Part shown: positions 37,058 through 51,487 of the stretch, piece after piece
Numbering within the stretch: position 1 is the stretch's first letter
How the letters are laid out: each line of letters begins with the position of its first letter
Assembly (NCBI GenBank): GCA_008508345.1
Contig: QNGE01000897.1
Coordinates: 113,053 to 177,052 of the forward strand
Source of the DNA: Paragonimus westermani
Taxonomy: Eukaryota; Platyhelminthes; Trematoda; Plagiorchiida; Troglotrematidae
DNA: 64,000 bases
Direction: 5' to 3'
Notes under the pieces: model-generated
Databases searched by the model: none
Told to the model about the DNA's origin: nothing
What the model saw: the letters and a program-made list of their open reading frames with translations, nothing else
Translations under genes and position numbers: made by a program

Positions 37058-37152
37058 AGTACTAGACTCGAGTTCCCCTCTGGCTAGAGCTCAACGGTAA
37101 TACACGTCTTCATGCAACCCGAAGTGTGTACTCCGGCATCCATGTTCATGGG
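37058..37152 (-). repeat. SINE family 1, degenerate fragment
   Basis: AGTACTAGACTCGAGTTCCC, CTCTGGCTAGAGCTCAACGG and later ACTCCGGCATCCATGTTCAT follow the complementary order of the family 1 tail and tRNA-like region. The copy is short and heavily mutated. Confidence 0.5.
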
Positions 37153-39853
37153 CCTAGTGTGATAAATACAGCGTCAGTAACTTCATATTAGGTGTGACGG
37201 AATGTTCCGCTTGTCCGGTTATTTTGAAGACAGAATGATAAAAGACTCCCCAGTCGATAATTCCGCTACCAGAAACCTCATAGTTAGGTTGAAGTCATGC
37301 ACTTCACTGAACCAGCCGAATAGAACTCATGATTGAATTTTGGAAAGTATGGTGAATAAGGCGTCTTTGGTTATTTTCCTTTCAAAGTGATCGGGCAAGA
37401 TAAACATTGTTCATACAGTAATGCAACTAAGCGTTTGCAGATGTATATTCAACCAAGCCTGGGTTTACTGATATTGCTATCAGTAAGCAAGCATCAAGTC
37501 ACTGTTTAGTTGGCGCATAGTAGATGCCTGTTTTACACCGTGTTAGCCTATACAAATGTAGGTTTGTAACTGCACATTCTTTAATACTCTTATTCATGAT
37601 GTTGTCGTAGGGATGTAGTTACCTTGCAGTTATGGAAGTGACAAGGCGATAAAGTGATCAGCTATTTCAGTCTGTTTTATAAAGCACAGAGAATAGGTCA
37701 TTTATTCTATGCGATAACATATGGCATTTTATGTGCGATAAATCATAATGATACTACGGTTTCCATGAATAAGGTTATCTAACAGGCACCTGGACAGGAC
37801 GTTATACCAAAATCGGGAATTTATACAAGTGGTGATAAACTGCATTCGAACGACCTGTTCTTCTCGTTCAACTAGGGGAACAGATTGAGTCAATATAGAA
37901 ATCGAACACCGCAGATTGACTGGCCGAGTAGCAGTGACCTAGGAGACGAAATCGATTAGATCCTTATGCCACTGTCACGCACAGTTCGTTTGGCTTTTGG
38001 TGAAATATCGTGGATGATGGGTCACACAGTCTAGAAAAATTCATTCACCTAACCGGAGCGGCAAACACTAAGGTGGACATAAGATTGATTAAAAATGGGT
38101 GATTACAACGACCACAAGTGGAATCGCGGACAGCCGTTTCGATCTGGTTGGGTCACACCAACACCACACACCTCCGAGCCTCCAAACTTCTACCTGTGCC
38201 AGAGTGGTAGATGGTGAAGAACTAGCAGTCTAGATAATTACTCTCGGGGTCGCGGTCATCAGGATTGCAAAAACGTGGCCAACTTATTTTCCCTAGTTGA
38301 TGTTTCATTTTTTCATAGAATGAGCTCAACCAGCCGCTTACTGCGGGCAGTCAACTCAGCAAGCATCAACCGCAGTCCCACTGGACTGTGGAAAAGAATA
38401 TGGTTAACAGTTGGCCCCAGTTACAGTTAACTGAATGCAAGACAACTGTTTTGGTTCTTTCGGGTCTCATCAGCACCCATATACTGTCAATACATTGGTG
38501 TTCCTTCGGCTTAACTGTTTACAAATATCCAGGATCAGACGTAAATCGTGCACACGCAAAAATACAATTATACTTATCATGGATTGCGAATTGAAAGATT
38601 CAGATGTAGTCAACAAAGTCTGATCGTTTGCACTAGATTGCTGTCAAGGCTGCCATTTCTACCTCAGATAGAAGCATCTAACTTTTTCAAGTATTTCGGA
38701 ATTTTTAATTCACAATTGCAATGTCAACTGTTATAATGAACTTCAAGTTCCCACTAGAGACATCTGCTCTACGATTGGATATGGTCTTTATTCTTCCTGA
38801 CAGATTGTGCCAGTTTCCCAAATGAATCTACAAAGAAATCTTCTCAACTTTGCGAGATGTTTGTCTGGCAACTGTCTATAAAACGAGTTTGTATTTTATT
38901 TTGTGAATCTTTCTTTCAGTAGAAGTTGATTTGAGATCAGAAACTTCCACTTGAAAGCGGTGAACATTTACAAATTTAGCAACCAAGTGAACGTTGCGAT
39001 AATCTGACAGATTTTTGCTCACAGCAACCATAATAAATAACTCTCAACCTTGTGGTAATAACCATATCAACTTACTAATAGGAAGCGTGGCAGGTACAAT
39101 AATTTAGAACGAACACAATCTTGAAAGATGTCAGATTCGACTATATTTGAAACAGCATCAGAAACAGTACCCTGAAGCGCGACACTTGTTCTGTTGGCTG
39201 ACTTAAGAAAAGAACTGACAAAATTGGTTGGGTGACTGGGCCTAAGTATAAAATTCTGAGTTGCTGGTGTGGCTTTTTAAACCGGCTGGTAGACCATTTG
39301 TCGCGTCTCCGTTGCCGGTTCGAATTCTGCTGAAACCTCTGTTTTTTTAAAGTCAGTGTCTTCTGCGGTGTCGAATTATCGAATTCTTCATTTCTTGTAA
39401 TATATAAGCGTACATTTTGCCAAATCATTGTTATCTTTATGGACAAAATGTACGAATGCATTTTTTTAAGACGGATCTGACAGGATCAACCTGATCAGTG
39501 ACATACTTCCTCCAGTTTGTGAATCAGAGAAAGAAGTGTTATTTCTGCCAATAAGACTATCTATTTTTCCACAAAACACTTTTGAAAGACAAATCGGAGG
39601 CACTCACTAGAATGAAGCTTAAAAACCAGGTATTGTGTATTCAGAATGAAGCCATGCTCCACCAAATGCGTTTCGAACCGTATGTACAGCTGTAAATTTT
39701 GTTGCATGGCAACCCAAAAATTGTTCTTTGGAATGTGGAAGCTGCAAAAAAACTTCTAAATTTGGTCTATACAGTTAAGTAACGTGCTGTTGACCTAAGT
39801 TGCATGAGTTATTTGTGTCTAATTGTGAAAATTCCCCAAATCCACACTGTCAG
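37153..39853. other. Intergenic stretch, no recognisable gene
   Basis: The best open stretch is 106 codons on the minus strand (39141-39461), basic and Gln-rich, without a recognisable domain. No repeat was identified. Confidence 0.35.
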
Positions 39854-39949
39854 TTCCGTGATTTTCTTCACTCATTACATAAGTGTGCCATGCGAACCTC
39901 AACCACGCACTTTATTCATAGGAATGGCAGATATGGAGGATTTTGGTCA
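39854..39949 (+). CDS. Possible internal exon, product unknown
   Basis: A 96-base segment is bounded by CACACTGTCAG on the left and a strong GTAAGTGATC donor on the right. Two of its three frames are open: one reads FRDFLHSLHKCAMRTSTTHF, the other VIFFTHYISVPCEPQP and then ends in MADMEDFG before the donor. Neither resembles a family I know. The splice-site pair is the only support, and such pairs also occur by chance. Confidence 0.2.
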
Positions 39950-42900
39950 GTAAGTGATCATAGAATTAGTAATAACAATAACGACAGTATCTTCACAGGT
40001 CTCGAAACGGACTGAGTTCCAGTTCATTTTCTGCAAGTATTCTTGATATCAGCGCTGATCTGAACGATTAACAAAGTATAGAATAAATGGCACAAACAAC
40101 ACGCAAAGGTTGTTAGCTGAAAACGAGTGTTGCCCTTCGGAAAATTAATTAAAGACGTGGGTTATTTGGAATACAATCACTTCGTAATCGGCATAGATCC
40201 ACCTGTCTGTGTTCCGTCACATTACGTTCTTGAGGTCGTTTATTCTGCCAGCCTGTCGACATATACGACAGTGTGTGTAGGGCTATAGCAACGTGTTTCA
40301 AATAACACGTCATTTCATTCTTCCCCATATATGCGGCGGAAGCCAGGAATGTGTAGCATTTATTGGCAAAAGCGTAGGTCTATAGTTCTACCACAAGACA
40401 GATTTCACAGGAATGAAGGCACACACCAGCACTATCAAACTAACAACACGCAGACTAAATTATCACTAAAAACACACCTTTGACGAAATATAAAATACCA
40501 CTAAAAACCATGTGCAAGTTCAGCATCCACGAACTGACAGAAAGCAGAGAGAGACATGAAAAAGACCAAGTGTGAAGTTCAGCTAGAAAACAGTTGAAGA
40601 ATATACCTTTTCCATTACAGTGTGGTGAACCATGAACACGGATGGCGCAAGCGGTGTTTATTCGGAAACCAGTACATGACTACAAACAAAAACACTCATC
40701 TGCGCACGACGCTAGTATCAGAACGTCACGGTTGCTATGGACACCATTCCTCAGTTTTTATGTACCAAGAACCATTTCATGCGATGCTGCACTCCAATGC
40801 TTCTTGTATTTTCCCCGTGGCTATCTCGAGACTAAAGTTCATGCGCCTGTCTTACTACTGCGTAGTAGTGGTGTGAGTAGTATACTGTGTTCTTTCTTCT
40901 TCACTACAATAGGATGTCTCTACATCAGCTTCGTGTGTTACAATGTCGATCTAACATGTCACAAGCGGGGTAGACTGAGAGGTATAGTAATGGGCAGGCT
41001 CCCGCAAATCTGCCAGTCGCAGACAGCAAACGAAGTTAGCTCGTCCGTAGTCGGTTTTCAGACATCCAAACCTTAAATATCCAACAATGTCGTAAGCGTA
41101 CAAAGTTATAAGTACTATCGTATGGGTATGAGGCAACACTCAAAGATACAGTGTAAATATGCTGCTCGGTAATGTTGTTTACAGAGACATCCATAGAGCA
41201 GAAACAGTACCGGAGATGTACAGACCAACTGAAACTGGTCGCTAGTTTGGTTCCTCAGGACATACCTTTAACAAACTAGTGACGTGCGCTATATTTTCAC
41301 ACCGATCTCTTCGGTCTAAAGCGTCACAATCACAAGTTATTTATACCAAAAGCAATAAACTGAATCATTTAAACTTTTCTTATTTGTTACGGATTTTGAA
41401 CGTCAACCAACAATTCCATCTGCTCCATGGTTACTATCGTTGTTATGTGATTCAGGCACGCTTAGTTTTTTTTATCCAGTTGCTGAAAATGTGAGTATGC
41501 AAAAAGCCAAGAATTTGCCATTTGGAACGCATACCGTGTACAACAGAATAGGCTGAACAGTAAATGCGAGCAACGTAGTCAATGTGAATTTGCCCCGACG
41601 CAGGTCTTTCTCTTATGTCACTATCGAGTTGGTCCTCAGTGGACGAGCAGTGAAGTAAACAGATGAAATTTACGTGTAGGAACGAGTGGGAAATGATAGT
41701 TTGACGAGAAACTGATATTTATTGTTGATACGTTGGGCGATTGACACCAAGTGAAAAACGGTAACGAATCTCTTTATTCAGGCTAAGTAACTGAACGCGT
41801 AACATGTTGAGCCAACCATGTTGTGGACTTCAGCTTATGGGTTTGTAACGGAGAAAAACAGTGGAATCATAAGTTCCTGAGACATAGTGTGAAATCAGTC
41901 AGGACTCTGACAACCGGCACATTTGAGAGGTGTAGAGCGTGATTTACAGAAACCTATACAGAACAGATAGATCATGGCGGGAAATCCGCGGTTTGTGCAT
42001 TCACAGTTAAAGTCTCAAAAATAGCGCGGAACTTTTGGGAATGGTGTGTGGAGCATTCCAGCGCGAAATATTTTTTTTCTCGCAACATTTGCCTCCATAA
42101 TCCGCGCACATACTGAAGTGAACACGCGGGCTTGTCATCCTTAGTTTGAAATGATTTAGTGTAAATGACTTAGTGTAAAGCGTCACTAGAGAAAATGTGA
42201 AGATCAGTGTAGAGTAACAATATTTTGGAAATTCTAAGTGAATTAGACAAATCAGTGTAGATTTAACCCTTACTATCACCTCATTCTACACCTTAGGTCG
42301 CATAGTGGCCTATCTCCTCTCATCAAACCAGGTTTGGATCCAATGGATCACTTGCTCTAATTAGGTTCTGAGACAGACAGGACACTTCAAAGACAGACTT
42401 CAAAGTTAGACTTTGTTCATATTGGAAAGCACTGCAAGACTTTGTGGTTAAGGTTGAATTGGTTGAGAGTCCTAAAAATTCTATCTTTTCCGCTATTTTG
42501 CTGGTTGAGAACGAGAACTATGTAGGTGAAAGCTGACAGAGAAAAGTTTCAACACATTTTGACATTTGACATACAATAATTGGTCGTTGTAAATTAGTCC
42601 ATGAAACCCACCCGAAATACGTCGACACACTGTACTTCCAGTGTCAACTAGGAACACACGAAGGAGAAGCCGCTGACCACAAGATTCGAGTTATACCAAG
42701 AGTGACGAGAACAATAGAGACTTTCGGGTAAGCAGCACTCTTAAGTTGACCAATTAAATCACTGGATATTGCTGGCGCCAATCATTTTCCGCATTATGAA
42801 TAAGGTCACGACATCAAACAATTCACTGTGATTACTGGAAACATGTAGGTTAGATCAAAGTTACACTCGGCTCCTACTGAACAGTACTTCAGAGTGAATA

Positions 42901-45900
42901 ATTAAGGTTGAATATAATGTCTGTTACGAAAAATGTAAGTGACAAATTGCCAAGAAGTGTGGTAAAACCGGGTAAAATTAGGATAGAACGTTTTATATTT
43001 ATTGAATACCTCAACATTATTCATGACACTGAACACTTCGCCGGAATGTGGTTTACAGTCAGCAATCAACAACTTCACCTTCGCAGGTCGGAACAAAAAA
43101 TTAATATTATTCAAGCCCTTATAGTAGTCTGTCTTATGTCGGCATCCCAATAAAGGTTGTCCGGATGAGAATATTCTACCACAGAACGCAACAGAATTAT
43201 CTAATCGCAAGCGAATTACACGATCAGTAGTGTGCCGTTGCTTCAAACCAATCATGTCGACACCGGACAGGCATAATTCGGTCAGTTTCACGTAACCAAC
43301 ATTTAACAACTTAGTAATACTCAACCTAGCCGTTCCTGCAATCGGTCCAATTATTGTCCTAGTCCAGATCCATAATCTTTCTACACGACATTTTTAATGA
43401 AGCGGCAGGCCAGCGACCCAATGCTTGAGATAGAATGACAGAAAAGTCAATCAGTTGCCGAGTGTGATCGAACCGTCTCAGCAAACTGTGGTCGAAGTAT
43501 GATAAATGGGCTTAGTTTGCGAACCTGTGCATGACATTCGACTGTCACCGACCTGACGAAAAGTGGCTGTTTGAGATTTACTCACTCAGTCTGTTTACGT
43601 TATCCGTCAATCCGTTCGAACGCTCAGGATGACTGAATGGATTGAGACATTTAGCGTTCTGTCCTTGTTTCTTATTCCCAATTCAATGGGTGCAGAAATG
43701 ATGCAAAATATGGAATCAACATGTAATTTTACCGTCCTCCTGGTGAACAGTTGGCGATCTGTGATCGCCTGAAAACTCAAGGACTCAATCATGAGGCTCA
43801 TTATTATTCGATATTTTTCAGCATAGTGCGCGCATTGTTCAAACAGCTACAACAGGATGTCAGCGCGTGGTCGGTTTGAGATGCAACACAGACAGTAGAG
43901 AACGATAAGTATTTGATGCACTTTCTGGTTCCGTACTTGCACGGCCACATCGCTCAGTCTACCTGACAAGCACAGATTTTGATCAATGTGGTTATAAGGG
44001 TACCGTTACAGCTTGCTTTGCACTGCAAAGAATGACACTACTTCTGGTTTTATCACTACAAGGGGCACAATTTTAACATGAAATTTAAAATCAGCGCAAA
44101 CCAATCCGAAACCAATCTGGTGATCAACAGGAAACACTACAGCACAAGTCCGGTGCAACCACAGCCATGTGCGAATCTGACGCAACCAAATACGCAAGTG
44201 TATTATGATTTATGCTGTAACGTGTAACTAGAAGTGCAGACGGAGATTATGTCCAAAGCTATATCACGCAACATGCAGTAATACTAGGATAACCAAAAAG
44301 AATAACATTACAAGGGTGTGACAGACTTGCGTTTAGGCACAGTTGACTTCCTTGATCGTCTGACTGTCCGTCGATTCAGGGTCTTCGTACACAGCTCTGA
44401 CGTAGCGGTCTGAGAGATGAACAGAGCAACCGTTTGAGAATTACCATTTCAAATTCCATCCGTGTGTGATTAGTAGTTTCGGTCGCTTGTTACAACAGTG
44501 TTATTTTCACATGACCTCAGCTGGACAGTGTGTCAAAATTTACACCGATATCTCAGCGTATCTGGAGGTCGATCGGCGAACCGAAATGAGGAGAACGGAA
44601 GACTGCGCCAGAAATGTATCCACTGGCATTCCGAAATTATCTTGTGCATCTGGTAGCACATTCACTTTTGGTAGTGACAAAATAGACGCCAAATGCTTCC
44701 TCGTTTAGTATCCTAACTGGAGTGTTTTTGGATTCGACTGATTAGGAAAGTTGTAGCTTATGAACAAATGAAGCAGAAGCATCTACAACTGGATAGAGGA
44801 GCAAACATATTTGGGCACATCAATTCCACTAGCAATAAGTTCACAACTGTCCGACTAGCCTAGGGTTCACTGTAAATCTGACTTCCAAACGATTGTGAAT
44901 ACGGAATGGAAATAACAGTTAGTCGTGTAATACGTTGAGAAACGAAGCTTCCTGTACTTCACCTTGAGTGTTCAGTGCCCTTACTGCTGTTTGAGTTGTT
45001 GAACTCGAATATGACTGGACGAACAAAGTAAGCTCCATTCGACCACACATCAGTTTCTCTCTGTAGGAGAGTATGTCTTGGCAAGTCCTGAGAACACGGT
45101 TGTAAATCATACTCCCAAGCAGAAAAGTGCAGTCGATGAGGAGTACGACAGAGGTTTGATACTGTGATTAGTAAAATGAAGCAATTAGTTCAGATTAACA
45201 GTGTCGACTCAAATCAACCGGTCGGAGGCCAGAAGTTGTGCAATGTGTCTGCATTAGAGTACTTGGTATGGTTCAGGCGCACCCATTTAGCAAGGTCGAG
45301 TGGCACAGATCCCTCAGCTCAACCAAAAACGACTAACTGAAAAGTGCTCAGTACACCCGACGTATGATCGGCCGCTAACGCCATTACATATTTGTATAAC
45401 CAGTTAAAACACTCAGAACTACTTCGCTGTGCAGAGGAATCATTCGCCTGAAGGTTCCAACCCAAACCAATTCAATCGGACCCACGATGGTAACCGTCTA
45501 ATTTATAAAGTTAGTTGGTAAGATTTCAGGGCACGCGTGTTTGTTGTGTAAAGTCACAACAGTGTAGCAACTCTAACCTTTCTTCCACCGTTGGACAGCC
45601 TATCAGCTCTATCTCCTCAAATATGAAACAGTTTTTCGTACATAATTTGGTAGAACCTAAGCCACCTTTGACGAGCACTGGAATCGCTTTATTTTTGCTC
45701 CTTTGGAGCTGTCTGTATTTGCCTTTAGAATGGCTGACCTTTGTGGTAGTTAAAATAGTCTCCACACTGGTTTGGGCAGCTATGAAAACCCTGTCACCAA
45801 GTTCTGCTTTTTGCTGGAAGAGAGTTGATGTAAACAAAATACATCTCTCACGAAAGATGTAGTTGCTTAACACATTAAAATCAGTTTAATAGGTTTATGA

Positions 45901-48900
45901 TGACAACCTCTTGGCTATACTGCGCTTACAAATCAAGAATTATGGACGTATAACGGCGGAAGCGCATTAATAGTGATTGCACTTGAACGCATCTTACGGA
46001 AGTTTGCTAAAACGATTGTCTTTGTAACGTTGTATTAATATAAAATGCCTTATCAGGTCTAGTGAACTTGATAAATTTATCTGACATTCGAGCGTTTCAG
46101 CATCCGATTGCCAGTGGCAAGTATCGTATTCTCACCATGATTCCACTATTTTTCCCAAACATTGGATGTCTTCATTCTAACCGGTTTTCCAACCGTGGAT
46201 AATGCATGTGTTCTGGCTATGGACCTTCGCGTTATTAGTGTAATACTTATCGAACTCAACCAGAGTTGAACTGAAACATTCAACTTCATTGTATATCAAC
46301 ATATTACCTGACGTTGAAAACTGCCGCAAGATCAAACGTATCCTGAAGAGGTTGACCTCAATGAACTCTTCCCTCGAGAAATTTAGTGCCGCTTGAAAAA
46401 GAAATTAATGCTATCTATAACTGGATTAAAAACAATTACTTCTCTGTTCCCACGAAGGTTGTTTTTCGCCATTCCATCTATCCTGAGTAGCAGCTCGATT
46501 GTTTTTAAAGATCTCCGCTTTAATTCCGGCAAAACAATCGGACATGATGGCTTTCTATAAGTGGTCTCTAAGGAATGCGGTAAATATTTCTACCAATCTC
46601 TAACTTAATTATTCGCTGCGTTTCATATGTTGCCCAACTGTTGTCTGCTACAAGATGGTAAGTGTCCGAACGATCAGTAAAAGAGGGGTAGCCAAATTTC
46701 TTTTGAATTCTAGCACGACTGTAGCATCAAAAGTTTCTGGTAAACTAACTCCTGTTTAAACGGGAAATAAAACAGACAGTACAGACAACCTACAGTCACA
46801 AACGTTCAATCGCCTACCAAGTTTATTCTATTCTGTCACCGCCCGTAAAAAATCCGATGCTGCACTCATTTCTTCGATTTTATTGATGGCCACGAAAAAA
46901 AAGAGGTGTTTTCAAATTTTCGGCGAGTGTTGCACCCAGTTTTCAACTATCGGTAGCCTACACAATTGTTTTAAAGTTTCTTGACTGTTTTTCAGTCCAT
47001 GCAAATGATCCTATACGCTAGGTTGCCGACGAACTGGAATCCGTATATGGTACTTTGTAATAAACTGCAATCGTCTCCCGTACTTAAGGAATTTCAAAGT
47101 GAACTTCTTTTTGTTAACTATCTAGGGATCATGTGGATAACTAAACAGTATGATCATTTCATATCACTCAAGCTTCAGTAGAGAGAAGACTAATTTTATC
47201 ACCGGCGTTTTGAAGTGTTATCCATTCCATACCGCTCAGTCAGCACGTTTAGCAATGCCTGCTCTTCAAACCGCATGTATTATTTGCCGGTTGCTTGCGG
47301 TGGATTACTATCAAAAGATGCCATATTTTGCTGGATTCTCTTAACATTTATAACAATGTCACGGTATTCACTGCAAACAACCCGTTGTCTATAGTTCTTG
47401 TGATCTCTCAGTGTGTGATACTTTCGCCGCAAAATTTCTTTCGTCACAATTCATAACGTCAATCCGGTTATATCCAAATGTATTTGTATACCCTCCACTT
47501 GATTTCGGGGGGAACATGTGACCGATTCTGCGCTTCCTGTTCAGTGTGAACTTTGAACAATCCTGGTCTGCTTGGTCCTTAAAATGCTTGTGGCCGTTCA
47601 TGAGATTCATCTTGAGACCTACGGTGAGTATATTCGTATGTGACAGGCTCACATATCACTCCCTATCAGTTGTTACAGATGTATGTGAAAAATGTTAGAT
47701 TCGCTATCTCGGGGATACTGAAGACTATGTTCACCAGGCACACCTTGATCTGATTTTTAACCGTCTTATTAGTGATGAGCAGCTTTGACCGTTTGTTTCC
47801 CTTCACTGTTTGGGCAACTTAAAGCATCAATGCCCGTAATCGCGGTCTAAGAGCGATCATTTCAGATAATCTCAGTCTGTCCGCAAACTGTGCTGCAATG
47901 GACAAAATGGTAAATCATTACTTGAGTTGGCTACCAGATCTTCCGGAATGTTCTAGTCAGAAACTTTTCACTGAAGCTCAGCTAGCTGCTGTGCCTTCAG
48001 TGTGAGCTGGATATCTATGTTTGCTGTCCGTAGTTCATAAACTACATTGTCTTCATTGATGAGTTATAACGCAGGGAAGCAGAAGGACTGGAAACAATAA
48101 TCTTACTGGCATATCTGGAAAGGTCCTTCTATCTTAGACGATTCTTCATCTATCATGCACAAGTAGCAAAGATATACACCACGAACCAGTTCCAATGGGA
48201 AAAACCAAGTACACCGCTTTTATTTCAATGGACCTAACAGAAAATTTTGTGGGAAGGAGAAAATAGCAACAATTTATGTATGATGTTCAATTTATATCAG
48301 CCAGAATATTCTACGACCTACCGGTATTCGAAATGCTGCTAAGCAAGTTAAACTATTTCCCGTTTTTAACTTGGATAGACGTCACGATCGTGGCTCTTTC
48401 GACTGGAGGTAACAGGACACTTACTCGAAACAATGAGACAGTCTGGGTAATGTAGGGAGTTTGGTTGAGCCTCAGCATATTATGAATACAGTGACATAAT
48501 GGCCAACCTAGTTGCCTCGTGAAATAGCATTCAAATCCTGGCGATGGCACGGATATACCCCTACCAACGTGCGGTTAAAGAAAAACGAAACTAGGGGCAA
48601 TCTCTTCTCTTCGAAAGTGGTTCACCAAAAGGTTTATGATAACAGAGTGATATTTATTCGAATAATCAATTTGTATGGATCGCTCATAGATGAATCGCTT
48701 GTGTCTCATAGGATCTCAACACTCTACAAAACGTTACAAAGCATACTGTTGAGTAACACATCAACACGTCCGATATAACTCACTGAGGCTATAGGATCGG
48801 GACTGACATTTGAGAACCGTTAACGTTCACGAGCAAATTGACGTTGAGCATAATGTTCGTTTAATATTTATTTAGAAGCATTAAGTGTACAATGTGACTT

Positions 48901-50839
48901 ACGTGAACAATAATAACTTTCTCCGCTCAATTATCTTTCTGTTACGATGAATCCTATTGACAGACATAAAACTGCAGCTCGAATCTCATGCACTTTCAAT
49001 GTAACCATGATTAATATCTGCAAGATCCATTTTGTACAAGTTTGGAAGTCACCCCGGATTAAGTAATCCACTTTCCAACAACCGATTTCAAACTTATTTC
49101 ATAAATGGTCCCATGGTTGATGGTTACGTTTGACAGCTAAGTTTTAAGTTAACCGCAATGGCGTAATTTAGTTATAACGTGAGAATATCCCTACCAAATA
49201 TGAGTGAATTTGAAACACGAGCTGTTGTTCTAGGAATGTTCCAATTGACAGCCTTTAATATATAGAATTTTACCTTACTGCAACGTTCATTAGATAAGCG
49301 CCTATCTGTCGTCCGTCCCAAAACCCACATCAGATACATAACGGAGCAGACAGTTTTTTCCGAATGTACACCTAAAACCTAGAACATGGGTGAGGTGTGC
49401 ATACAGTCGCCAAAATCTTCATCCAACCCTTAACCGAACCGTCATGACCAGCCCATCATACAGTGTCCCGAACGAACCCGAAGTCACGAACCACATTGAT
49501 GCAGAAGAAACCTAGAATCGCTTGTCTTTATTTCCGATCCCACATAACATACTGTCAGATACAGCGCTTCATTGCCTAGTTCATTTTTGGCATCTTGCAC
49601 CGCTCATTCAATCGAGCACCCTGTCAGAAACAAAGTGTCACACACTAACGCTAAGATATGCTTAAAGATGCTTAAATTAATCAAAGTATGATCAGAGGGA
49701 AAAAATTTGCACGCTGGTTGATTGTATAATTCGCTACGCTCCTCTGCTAGAGGATATCATGTAGGTTCGTCAATCGTATAGAGTGGTTAAAAACTACGGT
49801 ACTTCTCTGAACGTGTCAGTAATGAGGAGTACACTCTTCTTGTTGGAATCTAATAGTTTAGCCATTTTAGCTCCCTTATTACGAAAGATGTCATTGATAC
49901 TTCAAATTGGCCATGTATTATCGCCATCTTCATCCACTAAATGTAAGATTGCATCGAAAACCAAGAGTTCAGCGACGATGTTGAACATGGATTGTGCATA
50001 CATCGCTGAAAGATAAACTAGTTTAGGTATGTGTGATGGGTTAATGATGCTAACGTGATTGGATTTTGAACGCGATCTCATTGATCGATCAGTTGAATTT
50101 TTTATCCATTTTTCATGTTTGATCGATGAATGCCGAAACTGAATTTTCATCCCGCATGCACATGCGTGGAATTTGCATTGAAAATGGCGACGTAACATTT
50201 AGGATAACCAGATATCTTTTTAATTCCGCCATTTTTTGCACAGTTACAAAAAGAATGCTTGTACCGAAGCGTACAACAAAAGTTCGACTCAATTTTAGCA
50301 GTAATACATAACAGTACCGAGGCAATGTTAGAATGCGTTCCTGCCACTCTGCTGTCACAGTTAAAACGGAAACGTGTGGTAAATATGCTCGTGAAGGGCA
50401 GAATCTTCCAACAGGAACAGAATGTCCCTCCTCCTAAACAATGAAGGGGAACAAACGACAGAAGTGTATATAAAATGCAAAAAAACGACTGCTGAAAATT
50501 TTTGCAGCGTACTGTCAAGCTGTCCCGGTCAGTTCACCATGAATTTACAAAATGTTCAGTCACACTCCGCAACATTATCCAAGTCTGGTAATGTCAACAT
50601 GAGCATCAGCTCCACTTTTGAGTTTTGTGCGGTAAAGATGAAAGCGAGATGTATTATATGTTGACAAAACAACTGACTTTGTAAACAATTTGTTTCAAAC
50701 CCTCGCGGGAAGATTTTCGGTAAAATACAGCGAACAAAATCCTCAGCGAAAATCAAGACAAGTGCTGGAGGACCTCGAGTTTTTCCCCATAGACTGAACA
50801 TTGTTTACAACTGACCGCAGCCGTCGCGTTCCCATAAAC
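39950..50839. other. Long stretch with anonymous open frames, no recognisable gene
   Basis: The longest ATG-started frame is 144 codons at 40642-41076 (plus), with a hydrophobic run (SSILCSFFFTTIGCLYISFV) that could be a membrane segment by chance. A 140-codon minus-strand frame at 42902-43324 lacks an ATG at its start. At 45515-45873 both strands are open for 115 codons over the same DNA. None matches a known domain, and frames of this size are expected occasionally in a non-coding stretch this long. Confidence 0.3.
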
Positions 50840-51231
50840 ATTCCAGTCAGTCCCTTTCGAAAGGAATCAATAGACTTGTTGTATCTGTATTCGAGCCCCA
50901 TCCGCTACATGCCTTACGGACAACAACGACTGTAGTGAGGACAAGTGACTCAGTAGGAACGCATACTGTATTGTCGCATTTACATGCATTCGGGTCATCT
51001 TAAAGTGTATGGTCGAGTGAGCCGTTGGTCGTTGAAGCCGCGACCAATCAGAACACACTTCGAGCCTTGCACGAGTGTGGGGCACACAGGCGGCCTTGAA
51101 GCGTATACAACAAGACTTGAGTTTCGCTCTTATTAGAGCCCGTCGACAGTGCATATGCTTGCCAGTGACATGACTAGTACTTCGGTCATGCTTTCACTAA
51201 GCAACTGTGTTGACCGCTACGCCATTATCTC
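50840..51231 (-). repeat. SINE family 1, broken copy in the inverted cluster
   Basis: The tail-side sequence CCAGTCAGTCCCTTTCG appears at about 50850, and the remainder (GACTTGAGTTTCGCTCTTAT, then ACAGTGCATATGCTTGCC and CAACTGTGTTGACCGCTACG) at 51108-51231, in the complementary order of the family. The 200 bases between the two parts do not match the family, which suggests an insertion or two partial copies. Confidence 0.5.
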
Positions 51232-51240
51232 TTTTCGAAG

Positions 51241-51487
51241 TGGTCGGGCAGTCCGAGCATTAATCACAAGCGAGTGTTGCTGAGCTCTCACGTGCCTGAT
51301 GTGAGGTCAGTGGCGCAATGGTCAACACGGTTGTCTCATGCGTACGTGGTTAGAGTCCTACTCACGGCCGTGACAAGGATATGCACTACTGACGAGCTCT
51401 AACAAAACTGAAATTCAAGTCTAGTGCTTCTCGAAAGTGGCCAACTGGAATTTCCATGGGGATGCGAGAGCTGCGATCAGTTGCGGG
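51241..51487 (+). repeat. SINE family 1, plus-strand copy in the inverted cluster
   Basis: It holds GTGAGGTCAGTGGCGCAATG with the A box, ACGGTTGTCTCATG, a damaged B box (GTTAGAGTCC) and the tail from GATATGCACTACTGACGAGC to GCGATCAGTTGCG. Part of the upstream module (TCACAAGCGAGTGTTGCTGA) is also present. Divergence is moderate. Confidence 0.7.

Noticed and set aside
39781..39810. GTTGCATG as the end of a spliced-leader RNA gene
   Set aside because: Only the last few bases match what a flatworm spliced leader ends with; no donor, Sm site or stem-loops follow.
40642..41076. 144-codon ATG-started frame as a gene
   Set aside because: No domain, no convincing splice or promoter context, overlapping open frame on the same strand; its length is within chance for this much non-coding DNA.
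42902..43324. 140-codon minus-strand frame as a gene
   Set aside because: It lacks an ATG at its start and shows no recognisable family.
46281..47344. Open frames at 46981-47344 suggesting a Penelope-like or gypsy reverse transcriptase
   Set aside because: FVNYLGIMW and NFITGVLKC loosely resemble reverse transcriptase blocks, but no catalytic box or ordered set of motifs could be found.
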